NCBI RefSeq assembly: GCF_017348915.1
Contig: NZ_CP071383.1
Span: forward strand, 3,782,001 to 3,846,000
Length of the DNA: 64,000 nucleotides
Direction: 5' to 3'
Origin: Leclercia pneumoniae
Lineage (GTDB): Bacteria; Pseudomonadota; Gammaproteobacteria; Enterobacterales; Enterobacteriaceae
Shown in pieces: positions 35,765 through 46,154 of the stretch. How positions within the stretch are numbered: the stretch's first letter is position 1; each line of letters starts with the position of its first letter. A model generated the notes under the pieces. The model was not told where the DNA came from, did not search any database, and saw nothing but the letters and a program-made list of their open reading frames with translations. Both the position numbers and the translations under genes were made by a program.

Positions 35765-36685
35765 AGGTGGTAGCCAAGGGCGCCCCAGGGCACTCCCCTG
35801 AACCCCGTGCTCAATGAGGTATTTATCGATTTCCACCATCCCCGTCCAGCGGTTCTCGCACCAGAGCGGTGCCAGCAGCGTTGGACGGCGGGCGCTGGCG
35901 GATATACGGTGGTAAACCACTTCTGGCGGCGTATGGCGGATCATCTCCCCCGCCGTCACGGTGTACTCTTCGAGTGTAATTCCATTTACCCTTCCCGCTT
36001 CCCAGGCCTTTGCCATAATACTGCCGGTCACGATATGTAGCGGATGCAGCTTGATGCCATCCACGCCGGTTTCGACCACATTTTCCAGCGTCTCGAGCCC
36101 CTGCTGGAGCCCCTCTCCGGGCAAGCCTACAATCAGATGCGAGCACACCTTAAGCCCCCGTTCACGCGCCAGCCGCGTAGTGCGCTGGTAGCAGGCAAAG
36201 TCATGGCCGCGATTAATACGGTGTAGCGTTTTGTCGTGCGCGCTCTGTAACCCCAACTCCAGCCAGACTTCATAACCCTGCGCGTGGTATTCGCTCAGCA
36301 GGTCTAATACGGCATCAGGGACACAATCCGGACGCGTGCCGACACAGAGCCCGACGATATTCGCCTGGCTTACGGCCTGCTGATACATGGCGCGCAGTAC
36401 CTGCACCTCTGCCCAGGTGCTGGTATAAGCCTGGAAGTAGGCCAGATAATGTCTGGCGCGATTGACCCGGCTCGCCTGATGCGCCAGCTGTTCAGCCATG
36501 GAGTGCTGCTGCTGTGTTTCATCGGCGAAAGAGGCCACGTTGCAGAAGGTACAGCCGCCACGGCCAATAGTTCCATCGCGGTTGGGGCAGCTGAAACCAC
36601 CGTGCAGCGTCAGCTTATGGACCTTTTCGCCATAACGACGTAAAAGATCCCCACCAAACATATTGACTAATTTCTGTAACTGCAT
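35744..36685 (-). CDS. yhcC: Radical SAM protein YhcC, with an altered C-terminus
   Basis: A 313-residue radical SAM enzyme of unknown substrate (TIGR01212 type). The cluster motif [16 protein letters not shown] carries the cysteines for the 4Fe-4S cluster, and GLPGEG and the following glycine-rich parts are conserved. E. coli YhcC, as I recall, ends GRPWIPPTE at 309 residues. Here the protein runs GRPWLPP then LASTSA; those last residues are read from the antisense strand of yjgR. The core is intact, so activity is probably kept. Confidence 0.9.
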   Translation of the reverse strand: MQLQKLVNMFGGDLLRRYGEKVHKLTLHGGFSCPNRDGTIGRGGCTFCNVASFADETQQQHSMAEQLAHQASRVNRARHYLAYFQAYTSTWAEVQVLRAMYQQAVSQANIVGLCVGTRPDCVPDAVLDLLSEYHAQGYEVWLELGLQSAHDKTLHRINRGHDFACYQRTTRLARERGLKVCSHLIVGLPGEGLQQGLETLENVVETGVDGIKLHPLHIVTGSIMAKAWEAGRVNGITLEEYTVTAGEMIRHTPPEVVYHRISASARRPTLLAPLWCENRWTGMVEIDKYLIEHGVQGSALGRPWLPPLASTSA

Positions 36686-36782
36686 AATCTGATAGACCGC
36701 CCCGCTGAAAGGGGCCTAGCCTGCCATTTTTAGCCACAGTCGGCGATGACCTGGATCAATCGCCCTGGACGGCTATTATTCA

Positions 36783-36821
36783 TTTGAATAAAAAATCAAG
36801 ATTACTGCAATTTCATTCAAG
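36783..36821. promoter_or_regulatory. Two tandem ARG boxes upstream of gltB
   Basis: The cores TGAATAAAAAATCA (36785-36798) and TGCAATTTCATTCA (36806-36819) resemble the ARG consensus TGAAT-N4-ATTCA. As 18-bp boxes they are separated by exactly 3 bp, the spacing used by the ArgR hexamer. ArgR is known to act on gltBDF in E. coli. The argR gene is in the same window. Confidence 0.65.
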
Positions 36822-36983
36822 CATTAGCCAATTACTTTTCCTTATGTTCAGCCGCTTTTTTTTCATTTATAGCGTCACTGCTGAAAAAGAGTGTGATTAT
36901 GCGGGTTTGATCGCCACCCCAGAGTAATATCCTGCCAAAAACAAGCTTTTCAGCATCCCACGTGGATAATACCGCTTTCAGAT

Positions 36984-36999
36984 AGTGAGTCAGATCACA
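36984..36999. promoter_or_regulatory. CRP-like site upstream of gltB
   Basis: AGTGA-GTCAGA-TCACA matches the CRP consensus TGTGA-N6-TCACA at nine of ten positions. CRP is a known regulator of gltBDF in E. coli. Its position relative to the start of transcription was not determined. Confidence 0.5.
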
Positions 37000-37278
37000 C
37001 TACCCCGCTCCCTCCCTTGGCCTTTTGTGGTTGTAAAATTCGTTAAATATCTTTTTATTTCAATTAATTAAACATGCTTTAGCACATTTTCGTATAAATA
37101 AGATTGCCATTTGACCTGATAACCGATTCCCGATAAGTTGGAAATCCGCTGGAAGCTTTCTGGATGAGCAGTCTGCTCATCATATTTATGCAGTAATTGA
37201 GATTCCCTCTGAAGCAAGTCCTCAAACTTGTTTACCTGCGCGAAAGGATGAAAAAGAGGGCGAATGCGAGGTACGCGT

Positions 37279-37332
37279 ATGAAACGCAAACCCCGTCGCC
37301 ATGCTCTTTCTGTGCCTGTGCGCCACGGTTAA
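37279..37332 (+). CDS. Putative conserved 17-residue upstream peptide of gltB
   Basis: ATG after a GCGAGG site opens a frame coding [17 protein letters not shown] and stop. As I recall, the old long annotation of E. coli GltB begins [15 protein letters not shown], in frame with GltB there. Here the same peptide is out of frame with gltB and ends 41 bases before it. It is therefore likely to be a separate, translated leader peptide. Seven of its residues are basic. Function unknown; expression is not shown by sequence alone. Confidence 0.5.
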   Translation: MKRKPRRHALSVPVRHG

Positions 37333-37373
37333 GTTCAGTGGGAAGCCCGACGAGCCTGGGGAGGTTCACTGAT

Positions 37374-40300
37374 ATGTTGTACGATAAATCCCTTGAGAAG
37401 GATAACTGTGGTTTCGGCCTGATCGCCCACATAGAAGGCGAACCTAGCCACAAGGTAGTGCGTACTGCCATTCACGCACTGGCCCGCATGCAGCACCGTG
37501 GTGCCATCCTTGCCGATGGTAAAACCGGCGACGGTTGCGGTCTGCTGCTGCAAAAACCGGATCGTTTCTTCCGTATCGTGGCGGAAGAGCGCGGCTGGCG
37601 TTTAGCCAAAAACTACGCTGTCGGCATGCTGTTCCTGAATCAGGATCCTGAAAAAGCAGCCGCCTCACGCCGCATCGTTGAAGAAGAACTTCAGCGCGAA
37701 ACCCTGTCGATTGTCGGCTGGCGCGATGTGCCAACCAATGAAGGGGTGCTCGGTGAAATTGCCCTCTCCTCGCTGCCTCGCATTGAACAAATTTTTGTCA
37801 ACGCGCCTGCGGGCTGGCGTCCACGTGATATGGAACGCCGTCTGTTTATCGCTCGCCGCCGCATTGAAAAACGTCTCCAGGAAGACAAAGAGTTCTACGT
37901 CTGTAGCCTCTCCAACCTGGTGAACATCTATAAAGGTCTGTGTATGCCGGCTGACCTGCCGCGCTTCTACCTGGACCTGGCGGACCTGCGTCTGGAATCG
38001 GCCATTTGCCTGTTCCACCAGCGCTTCTCCACCAACACCGTTCCACGCTGGCCGCTGGCTCAGCCGTTCCGCTATCTGGCACACAACGGCGAGATCAACA
38101 CCATCACCGGTAACCGCCAGTGGGCGCGCGCCCGTACCTATAAGTTCCAGACTCCACTGATCCCCGATCTGCACGATGCCGCACCGTTCGTGAACGAAAC
38201 CGGCTCGGACTCCAGCTCCATGGATAACATGCTTGAGCTGCTGCTGGCTGGCGGGATGGACATCGTCCGTGCCATGCGTCTGCTTGTGCCACCGGCCTGG
38301 CAGAACAACCCGGACATGGATCCTGAACTGCGCGCGTTCTTCGACTTTAACTCCATGCACATGGAGCCGTGGGACGGCCCGGCGGGCATTGTTATGTCCG
38401 ATGGCCGCTTTGCCGCCTGTAACCTGGACCGTAACGGCCTGCGTCCTGCGCGCTACGTCATCACCAAAGATAAGCTCATCACCTGCGCGTCTGAAGTCGG
38501 CATCTGGGATTACCAGCCTGATGAAGTGGTCGAGAAAGGCCGCGTCGGCCCGGGCGAGCTGATGGTTATCGATACCCGTGGCGGGCGTATTCTGCACTCC
38601 GCTGAAACCGATAACGATCTGAAAAGCCGCCACCCGTACAAAGAGTGGATGGAGAAAAACGTTCGTCGCCTGGTGCCTTTTGAAGAGCTGCCGGACGAAG
38701 AAGTGGGTAGCCGTGAGATGGATGACGATGCGCTCGCGAGCTTCCAGAAACAGTTTAACTACAGCGCGGAAGAGCTGGACTCGGTTATCCGCGTACTGGG
38801 CGAAAATGGCCAGGAAGCGGTCGGATCAATGGGCGACGATACCCCATTTGCCGTCCTCTCCAGCCAGCCGCGTATTATTTATGACTACTTCCGCCAGCAG
38901 TTTGCGCAGGTAACCAACCCGCCAATCGATCCGCTGCGTGAAGCGCACGTCATGTCGCTGGCCACCAGCATCGGCCGCGAGATGAACGTCTTCTGCGAAG
39001 CCGAAGGCCAGGCGCACCGTCTGACCTTTAAATCGCCGATTCTGCTCTATTCCGATTTCAAACAGCTTACGACGCTGCAAGAGGATCACTATCGCGCCGA
39101 CACGCTTGATATTACCTTCGACGTGACCGAAGCGACCCTCGAAGAGACGGTGAAGGCGCTGTGCGACAAAGCGGAGCAGATGGTACGTAACGGTACCGTG
39201 CTGCTGGTGCTCTCTGACCGCAACATTGCCAAAAACCGTCTGCCAGTGCCTGCGCCGATGGCGGTGGGAGCGATTCAAACCCGTCTGGTGGATAAGAGCC
39301 TGCGCTGCGATGCCAACATCATTGTTGAAACCGCCAGCGCCCGCGATCCGCACCACTTCGCCGTGCTGTTAGGCTTTGGTGCGACGGCCATCTACCCGTA
39401 CCTGGCCTACGAAACGCTGGCGAAGCTGGTCGATAGCCGTGCCATCGACAAAGATTACCGCACTGTCATGTTGAACTACCGCAACGGTATCAACAAAGGC
39501 CTGTACAAGATCATGTCCAAGATGGGCATCTCGACTATCGCCTCTTACCGCTGTTCGAAGCTGTTTGAAGCCGTGGGTCTGCATGACGATGTGGCAGAAC
39601 TCTGCTTCCAGGGCGTGATCAGCCGCATCAGCGGCGCGGGCTTTGCTGATTTCCAGCAAGACCTGCTCAACCTTTCCAAACGTGCATGGCTGGCGCGTAA
39701 ACCACTGGAACAAGGTGGTCTACTGAAATACGTTCACGGGGGCGAATACCATGCCTATAACCCGGACGTTGTGCGCACGCTGCAGCAGGCAGTGCAGAGC
39801 GGCGAGTACAGCGACTATCAGCAGTACGCTGAACTGGTCAATAACCGTCCGGCGGCAACGCTGCGCGACCTGATTGCCCTGAATCCGGGTGATGAAGCGG
39901 TCAGCATCGATGACGTTGAACCGGCGTCCGAGCTGTTCAAACGCTTCGATACCGCGGCGATGTCTATCGGCGCGCTCAGCCCGGAAGCTCATGAAGCGCT
40001 GGCAGAAGCCATGAACAGCATCGGCGGCAACTCGAACTCCGGCGAAGGCGGCGAAGATCCTGCGCGCTACGGCACCAATAAAGTGTCGCGCATTAAGCAG
40101 GTGGCATCCGGTCGCTTTGGCGTAACGCCTGCGTACCTGGTTAACGCCGACGTGATTCAGATTAAGGTCGCTCAGGGGGCAAAACCGGGCGAAGGTGGTC
40201 AGTTGCCGGGTGATAAAGTCACGCCGTACATCGCTAAATTGCGCTACTCGGTGCCGGGCGTGACGCTGATCTCCCCGCCGCCGCACCACGATATCTACTC

Positions 40301-41834
40301 TATCGAGGACTTAGCGCAGCTGATTTTCGACCTGAAACAGGTTAATCCGCAGGCGATGATCTCCGTGAAGCTGGTTTCCGAACCGGGCGTCGGCACCATC
40401 GCTACCGGCGTGGCAAAAGCCTACGCAGACTTGATCACCATTGCCGGCTACGACGGTGGTACCGGCGCAAGCCCGCTCTCCTCCGTGAAATACGCTGGCT
40501 GTCCGTGGGAGCTGGGCCTGGTGGAAACCCAGCAGGCGCTGGTGGCGAACGGCCTGCGCCACAAGATCCGCCTGCAGGTAGACGGGGGTCTGAAAACCGG
40601 CCTCGACATCATCAAGGCGGCGATCCTCGGTGCAGAAAGCTTTGGCTTCGGCACCGGCCCGATGGTGGCGCTGGGCTGTAAATACCTGCGTATTTGCCAC
40701 CTCAACAACTGCGCAACCGGTGTGGCAACCCAGGACGAAAAGCTGCGTAAGAACCATTACCATGGTCTTCCCTTCAAAGTGACCAACTACTTTGAATTTA
40801 TTGCCCGCGAAACGCGCGAGCTGATGGCGCAGCTGGGCGTGAAGCGTCTGGTGGATCTGATTGGCCGTACCGACCTGCTGAAAGAGCTGGAAGGATTTAC
40901 CGCCAAACAGCAGAAACTGGAGCTGAGCAAGCTGCTGGAAACCGCGCAGCCGCACCCTGGCAAAGCGGTCTATTGCACCGAGAAAAACCCGCCGTTTGAC
41001 AACGGCGTGCTGAATGCACAGTTGCTGCAGCAGGCGAAGCCGTATGTGGATGATAAGCAGAGCAAAACTTTCTGGTTTGATATCCGCAATACTGACCGCT
41101 CCGTCGGCGCATCGCTCTCCGGCTACATCGCGCAAACGCACGGCGACCAGGGCCTGGCATCCGATCCGATTACCGCGCACTTCAGCGGCACGGCGGGTCA
41201 GAGCTTCGGCGTCTGGAACGCGGGCGGCGTGGAGCTGTACCTGACCGGAGATGCCAACGACTACGTGGGTAAAGGCATGGCGGGTGGTCTGCTGGCGGTA
41301 CGTCCGCCGGTCGGTTCTGCCTTCCGTAGCCACGAAGCCAGCATTATCGGTAACACCTGCCTGTACGGCGCGACCGGCGGTCGTCTGTTTGCAGCCGGTC
41401 GTGCGGGTGAGCGTTTTGCAGTGCGTAACTCCGGTGCTATCACCGTGGTAGAAGGTATTGGCGACAACGGTTGTGAGTATATGACCGGCGGGATCGTCTG
41501 TGTTCTGGGCAAAACCGGTGTGAACTTCGGTGCCGGTATGACGGGCGGCTTCGCCTACGTGCTGGACGAAAGCGGTGATTTCCGTAAACGTGTAAACCCG
41601 GAGCTGGTTGAAGTGCTGGATGTTGAATCCCTGGCGATCCACGAAGAGCATCTGCGCGGTCTTATCACCGAGCACGTGCAGCATACCGGTTCTTCACGCG
41701 GCGAAGAGATTCTGGCGAACTGGCCAGCCTTCTCCTCGAAATTCGCGCTGGTTAAACCGAAGTCCAGCGATGTTAAAGCCCTGTTGGGTCACCGTAGTCG
41801 TAGCGCAGCAGAGCTGCGCGTGCAGGCGCAGTAA
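37374..41834 (+). CDS. gltB: Glutamate synthase large subunit GltB
   Basis: A 1486-residue NADPH-dependent GOGAT alpha subunit: glutamine plus 2-oxoglutarate gives two glutamate. The short propeptide [11 protein letters not shown] is followed by the catalytic Cys12 of the glutaminase domain ([12 protein letters not shown]). The FMN-binding synthase domain includes [17 protein letters not shown], and the 3Fe-4S cysteines are in [14 protein letters not shown]-terminal beta-helix domain is rich in [15 protein letters not shown] repeats. The start at 37374 is chosen because an open frame reaching to 37197 has a non-conserved sequence. gltD begins 9 bp downstream. Confidence 0.97.
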   Translation: MLYDKSLEKDNCGFGLIAHIEGEPSHKVVRTAIHALARMQHRGAILADGKTGDGCGLLLQKPDRFFRIVAEERGWRLAKNYAVGMLFLNQDPEKAAASRRIVEEELQRETLSIVGWRDVPTNEGVLGEIALSSLPRIEQIFVNAPAGWRPRDMERRLFIARRRIEKRLQEDKEFYVCSLSNLVNIYKGLCMPADLPRFYLDLADLRLESAICLFHQRFSTNTVPRWPLAQPFRYLAHNGEINTITGNRQWARARTYKFQTPLIPDLHDAAPFVNETGSDSSSMDNMLELLLAGGMDIVRAMRLLVPPAWQNNPDMDPELRAFFDFNSMHMEPWDGPAGIVMSDGRFAACNLDRNGLRPARYVITKDKLITCASEVGIWDYQPDEVVEKGRVGPGELMVIDTRGGRILHSAETDNDLKSRHPYKEWMEKNVRRLVPFEELPDEEVGSREMDDDALASFQKQFNYSAEELDSVIRVLGENGQEAVGSMGDDTPFAVLSSQPRIIYDYFRQQFAQVTNPPIDPLREAHVMSLATSIGREMNVFCEAEGQAHRLTFKSPILLYSDFKQLTTLQEDHYRADTLDITFDVTEATLEETVKALCDKAEQMVRNGTVLLVLSDRNIAKNRLPVPAPMAVGAIQTRLVDKSLRCDANIIVETASARDPHHFAVLLGFGATAIYPYLAYETLAKLVDSRAIDKDYRTVMLNYRNGINKGLYKIMSKMGISTIASYRCSKLFEAVGLHDDVAELCFQGVISRISGAGFADFQQDLLNLSKRAWLARKPLEQGGLLKYVHGGEYHAYNPDVVRTLQQAVQSGEYSDYQQYAELVNNRPAATLRDLIALNPGDEAVSIDDVEPASELFKRFDTAAMSIGALSPEAHEALAEAMNSIGGNSNSGEGGEDPARYGTNKVSRIKQVASGRFGVTPAYLVNADVIQIKVAQGAKPGEGGQLPGDKVTPYIAKLRYSVPGVTLISPPPHHDIYSIEDLAQLIFDLKQVNPQAMISVKLVSEPGVGTIATGVAKAYADLITIAGYDGGTGASPLSSVKYAGCPWELGLVETQQALVANGLRHKIRLQVDGGLKTGLDIIKAAILGAESFGFGTGPMVALGCKYLRICHLNNCATGVATQDEKLRKNHYHGLPFKVTNYFEFIARETRELMAQLGVKRLVDLIGRTDLLKELEGFTAKQQKLELSKLLETAQPHPGKAVYCTEKNPPFDNGVLNAQLLQQAKPYVDDKQSKTFWFDIRNTDRSVGASLSGYIAQTHGDQGLASDPITAHFSGTAGQSFGVWNAGGVELYLTGDANDYVGKGMAGGLLAVRPPVGSAFRSHEASIIGNTCLYGATGGRLFAAGRAGERFAVRNSGAITVVEGIGDNGCEYMTGGIVCVLGKTGVNFGAGMTGGFAYVLDESGDFRKRVNPELVEVLDVESLAIHEEHLRGLITEHVQHTGSSRGEEILANWPAFSSKFALVKPKSSDVKALLGHRSRSAAELRVQAQ

Positions 41835-43262
<1,428 letters not shown>

Positions 43263-43272
43263 AACGCGTAAA

Positions 43273-43306
43273 GACAGGCCATCTCGTCTATTAAAGATGG
43301 CCTGTC
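43273..43306 (+). terminator. Stem-loop after gltD
   Basis: A perfect 11-bp stem, GACAGGCCATC (43273-43283) with GATGGCCTGTC (43296-43306), around a 12-base loop. No T tract follows, so it may stabilise the mRNA end or need Rho. Confidence 0.55.
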
Positions 43307-43801
43307 ACATTCATCAGTTAATGATTTTCCCACCTAAAAATAGCCCTCTTACTCCATTAATAAGCATTTAAATTTTGCAAGATGATTTTTGCTTAAAATT
43401 ATCCAGCAGCGTAATTGCCGCTTTTACGGCTTTAAATAAAATCACGCTTATAATAAAAACCCTTAAATGGCCTCGGTAGAGACATTAAATAATAACGTCC
43501 AGATAATTTTAATTGGTTATTAAAAGCTTTAAAAACAGATGATTTAGTATAAATACATTCAACAAATCAATACGAACCAAATGAATTCTTAATACTCGAG
43601 TTGCTAATTCACATTAGCCTAAAGAGTATTTAATATAGGAATAGCTAAAGCAACACACTCTAACCCATGCCAATTAAGCGTTAATAATCATCTTAACAGG
43701 ATGATCGTTAATCCCTGAATGGCATTGTTGTAACGAATCTTAATTCACTACAACGCTTTTATTAACACACCGTAATTTTATCAGTAAGGATATTTGATAC
43801 T
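43307..43801. promoter_or_regulatory. AT-rich region upstream of the fimbrial operon
   Basis: About 495 bp with clearly higher A+T than the neighbours and no supported gene. It must hold the promoter of the fimbrial operon. Such AT-rich leaders of fimbrial operons are usual H-NS targets. I could not assign a promoter with confidence. Confidence 0.5.
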
Positions 43802-44539
43802 ATGAACATGAAATGGAAAATTTCTGCAGTCGCGCTGTGCTCTGCACTGTCATTTGCAACTTTTAATGCAGCAGCCGCTGGCAGCGTGACCATGGGCGTA
43901 AAAGGCTCTATCACCCCGGGTTCATGCACCCCAACCCTGAGCGCAGCTGAGATTGACTTCGGCACCATCACTGCTTCCACCCTGACCGCAGTAGCGCCTG
44001 CACTGAACCAGCTGGGTTCACGTGATATTACTCTTTCTATTGCCTGCACCGGCGCAACGGGAGTGGCATTTGCCGCTAACGACAACCGCCTCGAATCTGT
44101 CGTTCCGCTGAGCACTGATACTTTTATTGCCAACGCCAGCCCTAACCAGACCAACTACTCCGTAGGCAACAGTTCTCAGGCGTTTGGTCTGGGTACCGTT
44201 GGGACAACGAAGATCGGTGCATACACCATTGCCATGAAAATGAGTGACATCACCGCGACCGATGGCGCTGATGCCAACCTGCCTGTAGATATGCTCTCCG
44301 TTCGTGCAGGCATCACTACCTGGAGCAAAGCGAATACCGGCATGTTGAGTCCCTTTAATGGTACCAGTGCAAATATCGTCACCTTTGCGCGTACCGGTAC
44401 CCTGGCTCCGGTCGCTATTAAAACCGCGAGCGTACCGCTGACCATCACTGCCGCTGTACAACCAATGTCTGCCTTCAGCAGCGCAAGTGAAAGCATTACT
44501 CTGAGTGGTAATGCAACTATCGGTCTGATTTACCTGTAA
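43802..44539 (+). CDS. DUF1120 fimbrial-operon protein, GltF type (probable major subunit)
   Basis: A 245-residue secreted protein with a signal peptide (MNMKWKISAVALCSALSFAT, cleaved near AAAA). It resembles the last gene of this operon (49030-49734) in SGSCTPTLS-type cysteine motif, in GSRDITL and in the final GLIYL/TLVYL strand. E. coli GltF occupies this position after gltD and has the same DUF1120 domain. Two cysteines (CTP and IAC) could form the single disulfide of a pilin-like fold. A strong terminator after it suggests it is the most expressed subunit. Family call is good; a role as major pilin is inferred. Confidence 0.75.
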   Translation: MNMKWKISAVALCSALSFATFNAAAAGSVTMGVKGSITPGSCTPTLSAAEIDFGTITASTLTAVAPALNQLGSRDITLSIACTGATGVAFAANDNRLESVVPLSTDTFIANASPNQTNYSVGNSSQAFGLGTVGTTKIGAYTIAMKMSDITATDGADANLPVDMLSVRAGITTWSKANTGMLSPFNGTSANIVTFARTGTLAPVAIKTASVPLTITAAVQPMSAFSSASESITLSGNATIGLIYL

Positions 44540-44545
44540 TACGCC

Positions 44546-44577
44546 GGCCTGCGAACGGAACGTTCGCAGGCCTTTTT
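44546..44577 (+). terminator. Terminator/attenuator between major subunit and chaperone genes
   Basis: A perfect 12-bp stem, GGCCTGCGAACG (44546-44557) with CGTTCGCAGGCC (44561-44572), loop GAA, followed by TTTTT. This arrangement is common in fimbrial operons, where it keeps subunit expression above chaperone and usher. Confidence 0.88.
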
Positions 44578-44601
44578 ACTATTTTTTTAGCTGATGTGTT
44601 T

Positions 44602-45276
44602 ATGAAAAAACATTTCCTACCCACCCTGCTTATTCTTTATTCGGCGCAAAGTCTGGCGTCAGGAATGGTTCCTGAAACCACAATGCTTCTGGTCGATGAA
44701 AGCAAAGGCGAAGCCAGTATTAATATTACCAATACGGACAGCACCCCTGCGCTTTTATATACCCGCGTCACAGAGCTACCGGGCAGTAAGAGCACTACCC
44801 GTCTGGTGGCTACTCAGCCAGTGGTTCGCTTAGAAGCAGGCCAGGTACAGCGTGTGCGCTTTATGTTGCAAACATCCGGTCCGTTACAGCAGCAGGAAAT
44901 GAAACGTGTAAGTTTTGAAGGGATCCCGGCCAAAACGAAGGATGGCAACCGTCTCGCCGTCACGATACGCCAGGATTTACCGGTAATTATTCAGCCAACC
45001 TCTCTGCCAGAAGACTTACAACCCTGGAAGCATCTGCAATGGCAAAAAAAAGGCAGTGATATTGATATAGTTAATCCCGGAAAATATGTCGTTCGGATGT
45101 CACCAAGGTTTATTTCCATGCCTTCAGGGAAAGAAGGTCATCTTCCGGCAACCTATATTCTACCCGGCACTCACATCACAGTGAAATTACCGCAGACAAC
45201 CGACTCTAAAATTAAATTCTTCCCGGCCAGCCGCTATGGCTACACAGGAGAAAGTTATACCACCGCATTACAATAA
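44602..45276 (+). CDS. yhcA: Periplasmic fimbrial chaperone, YhcA type
   Basis: A 224-residue PapD-like chaperone. The signal peptide (MKKHFLPTLLILYSAQSLAS) precedes two Ig-like domains; the first has the subunit-binding pattern around QVQRVRFMLQ. The ATG at 44602 is preferred to an in-frame GTG two codons earlier. It follows the terminator after the major subunit, and the usher gene starts 11 bp downstream. It matches the position and type of E. coli yhcA. Confidence 0.8.
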   Translation: MKKHFLPTLLILYSAQSLASGMVPETTMLLVDESKGEASINITNTDSTPALLYTRVTELPGSKSTTRLVATQPVVRLEAGQVQRVRFMLQTSGPLQQQEMKRVSFEGIPAKTKDGNRLAVTIRQDLPVIIQPTSLPEDLQPWKHLQWQKKGSDIDIVNPGKYVVRMSPRFISMPSGKEGHLPATYILPGTHITVKLPQTTDSKIKFFPASRYGYTGESYTTALQ

Positions 45277-45368
45277 AAGGGAATAGAATGTGGTTACATG
45301 GATCGTTCTTAAAAAAATTAATTGTTATTACGCTTGGTACGCTGCCTGTAGTCATTTATCCGACCGTT

Positions 45369-45377
45369 GCTTCCGCG
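45369..45377 (+). repeat. IS1 target-site duplication, left copy
   Basis: GCTTCCGCG, identical to the copy at 46146-46154. The 9-bp length is the typical IS1 duplication. Confidence 0.95.
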
Positions 45378-45392
45378 GGTAATGACTCCAAC

Positions 45393-45896
45393 TTATTGAT
45401 AGTGTTTTATGTTCAGATAATGCCCGATGACTTTGTCATGCAGCTCCACCGATTTTGAGAACGACAGCGACTTCCGTCCCAGCCGTGCCAGGTGCTGCCT
45501 CAGATTCAGGTTATGCCGCTCAATTCGCTGCGTATATCGCTTGCTGATTACGTGCAGCTTTCCCTTCAGGCGGGATTCATACAGCGGCCAGCCATCCGTC
45601 ATCCATATCACCACGTCAAAGGGTGACAGCAGGCTCATAAGACGCCCCAGCGTCGCCATAGTGCGTTCACCGAATACGTGCGCAACAACCGTCTTCCGGA
45701 GCCTGTCATACGCGTAAAACAGCCAGCGCTGGAGCGATTTAGCCCCGACATAGCCCCACTGTTCGTCCATTTCCGCGCAGACGATGACGTCACTGCCCGG
45801 CTGTATGCGCGAGGTTACCGACTGCGGCCTGAGTTTTTTAAGTGACGTAAAATCGTGTTGAGGCCAACGCCCATAATGCGGGCGGTTGCCCGGCAT
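45393..45896 (-). CDS. insB: IS1 transposase InsB
   Basis: The 167-residue DDE-type catalytic part of IS1 transposase, with [12 protein letters not shown] and [10 protein letters not shown] holding catalytic acidic residues. The active enzyme is InsAB', made by -1 frameshifting at the A6C motif in insA. Confidence 0.95.
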
Positions 45897-46090
45897 CCAA
45901 CGCCATTCATGGCCATATCAATGATTTTCTGGTGCGTACCGGGTTGAGAAGCGGTGTAAGTGAACTGCAGTTGCCATGTTTTACGGCAGTGAGAGCAGAG
46001 ATAGCGCTGATGTCCGGCGGTGCTTTTGCCGTTACGCACCACCCCGTCAGTAGCTGAACAGGAGGGACAGCTGATAGAAACAGAAGCCAC
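45815..46090 (-). CDS. insA: IS1 protein InsA (DNA-binding repressor)
   Basis: A 91-residue zinc-finger helix-turn-helix protein; [20 protein letters not shown] and LCSHCRKTW hold the four cysteines. It binds the IS1 ends and represses its own promoter, and it supplies the N-terminus of InsAB'. Confidence 0.95.
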
Positions 46091-46145
46091 TGGAGCACCT
46101 CAAAAACACCATCATACACTAAATCAGTAAGTTGGCAGCATCACC

Positions 46146-46154
46146 GCTTCCGCG
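46146..46154 (+). repeat. IS1 target-site duplication, right copy
   Basis: GCTTCCGCG, the second copy of the 9-bp duplication. It restores the usher frame at the signal-peptide cleavage site (Ala-Ser-Ala). Confidence 0.95.

Larger units (their letters stand above)
36686..37373. promoter_or_regulatory. Long gltB control region
   Basis: This 688-bp gene-poor stretch is AT-rich in its middle. It holds tandem ARG boxes, a CRP-like site and a short upstream reading frame, listed separately. E. coli gltBDF is controlled by Lrp, IHF, CRP and ArgR from a long upstream region, and this layout agrees with that. I could not place Lrp or IHF sites with confidence. A small hairpin (GCCCC/GGGGC, 36699-36715) lies just before yhcC. 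Confidence 0.7.
45378..46145 (-). mobile_element. IS1 insertion sequence, complete
   Basis: A 768-bp IS1-family element in minus orientation. Its right end is GGTAATGACTCCAACTTAT (45378 onward), and its left end reads GGTGATGCTGCCAACTTAC from 46145 inward. It encodes InsA and InsB with the A6C frameshift signal (AAAAAAC on the minus strand, 45833-45839). Both ends, both genes and the target duplication are intact, so the insertion is recent and the element is probably mobile. Confidence 0.97.

Noticed and set aside
37197..37373. An N-terminal extension of GltB by 59 codons
   Set aside because: The extension is not like any GltB sequence, and the mature enzyme must start at Cys12 after a short propeptide. 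The conserved peptide in this stretch is in another frame.
36686..37373. A tRNA or integrase attachment site before gltB or at the edges of the relocated block
   Set aside because: No cloverleaf, no tRNA 3' end and no integrase gene are visible. leuX, which lies near ahr in E. coli, is absent.
40311..41684. A 457-codon minus-strand reading frame opposite gltB
   Set aside because: Low-complexity composition and no known family. gltB is complete on the plus strand.
43307..43801. A small gene or sRNA in the AT-rich gap before the fimbrial operon
   Set aside because: No reading frame with a ribosome-binding site and no promoter-terminator pair could be supported.
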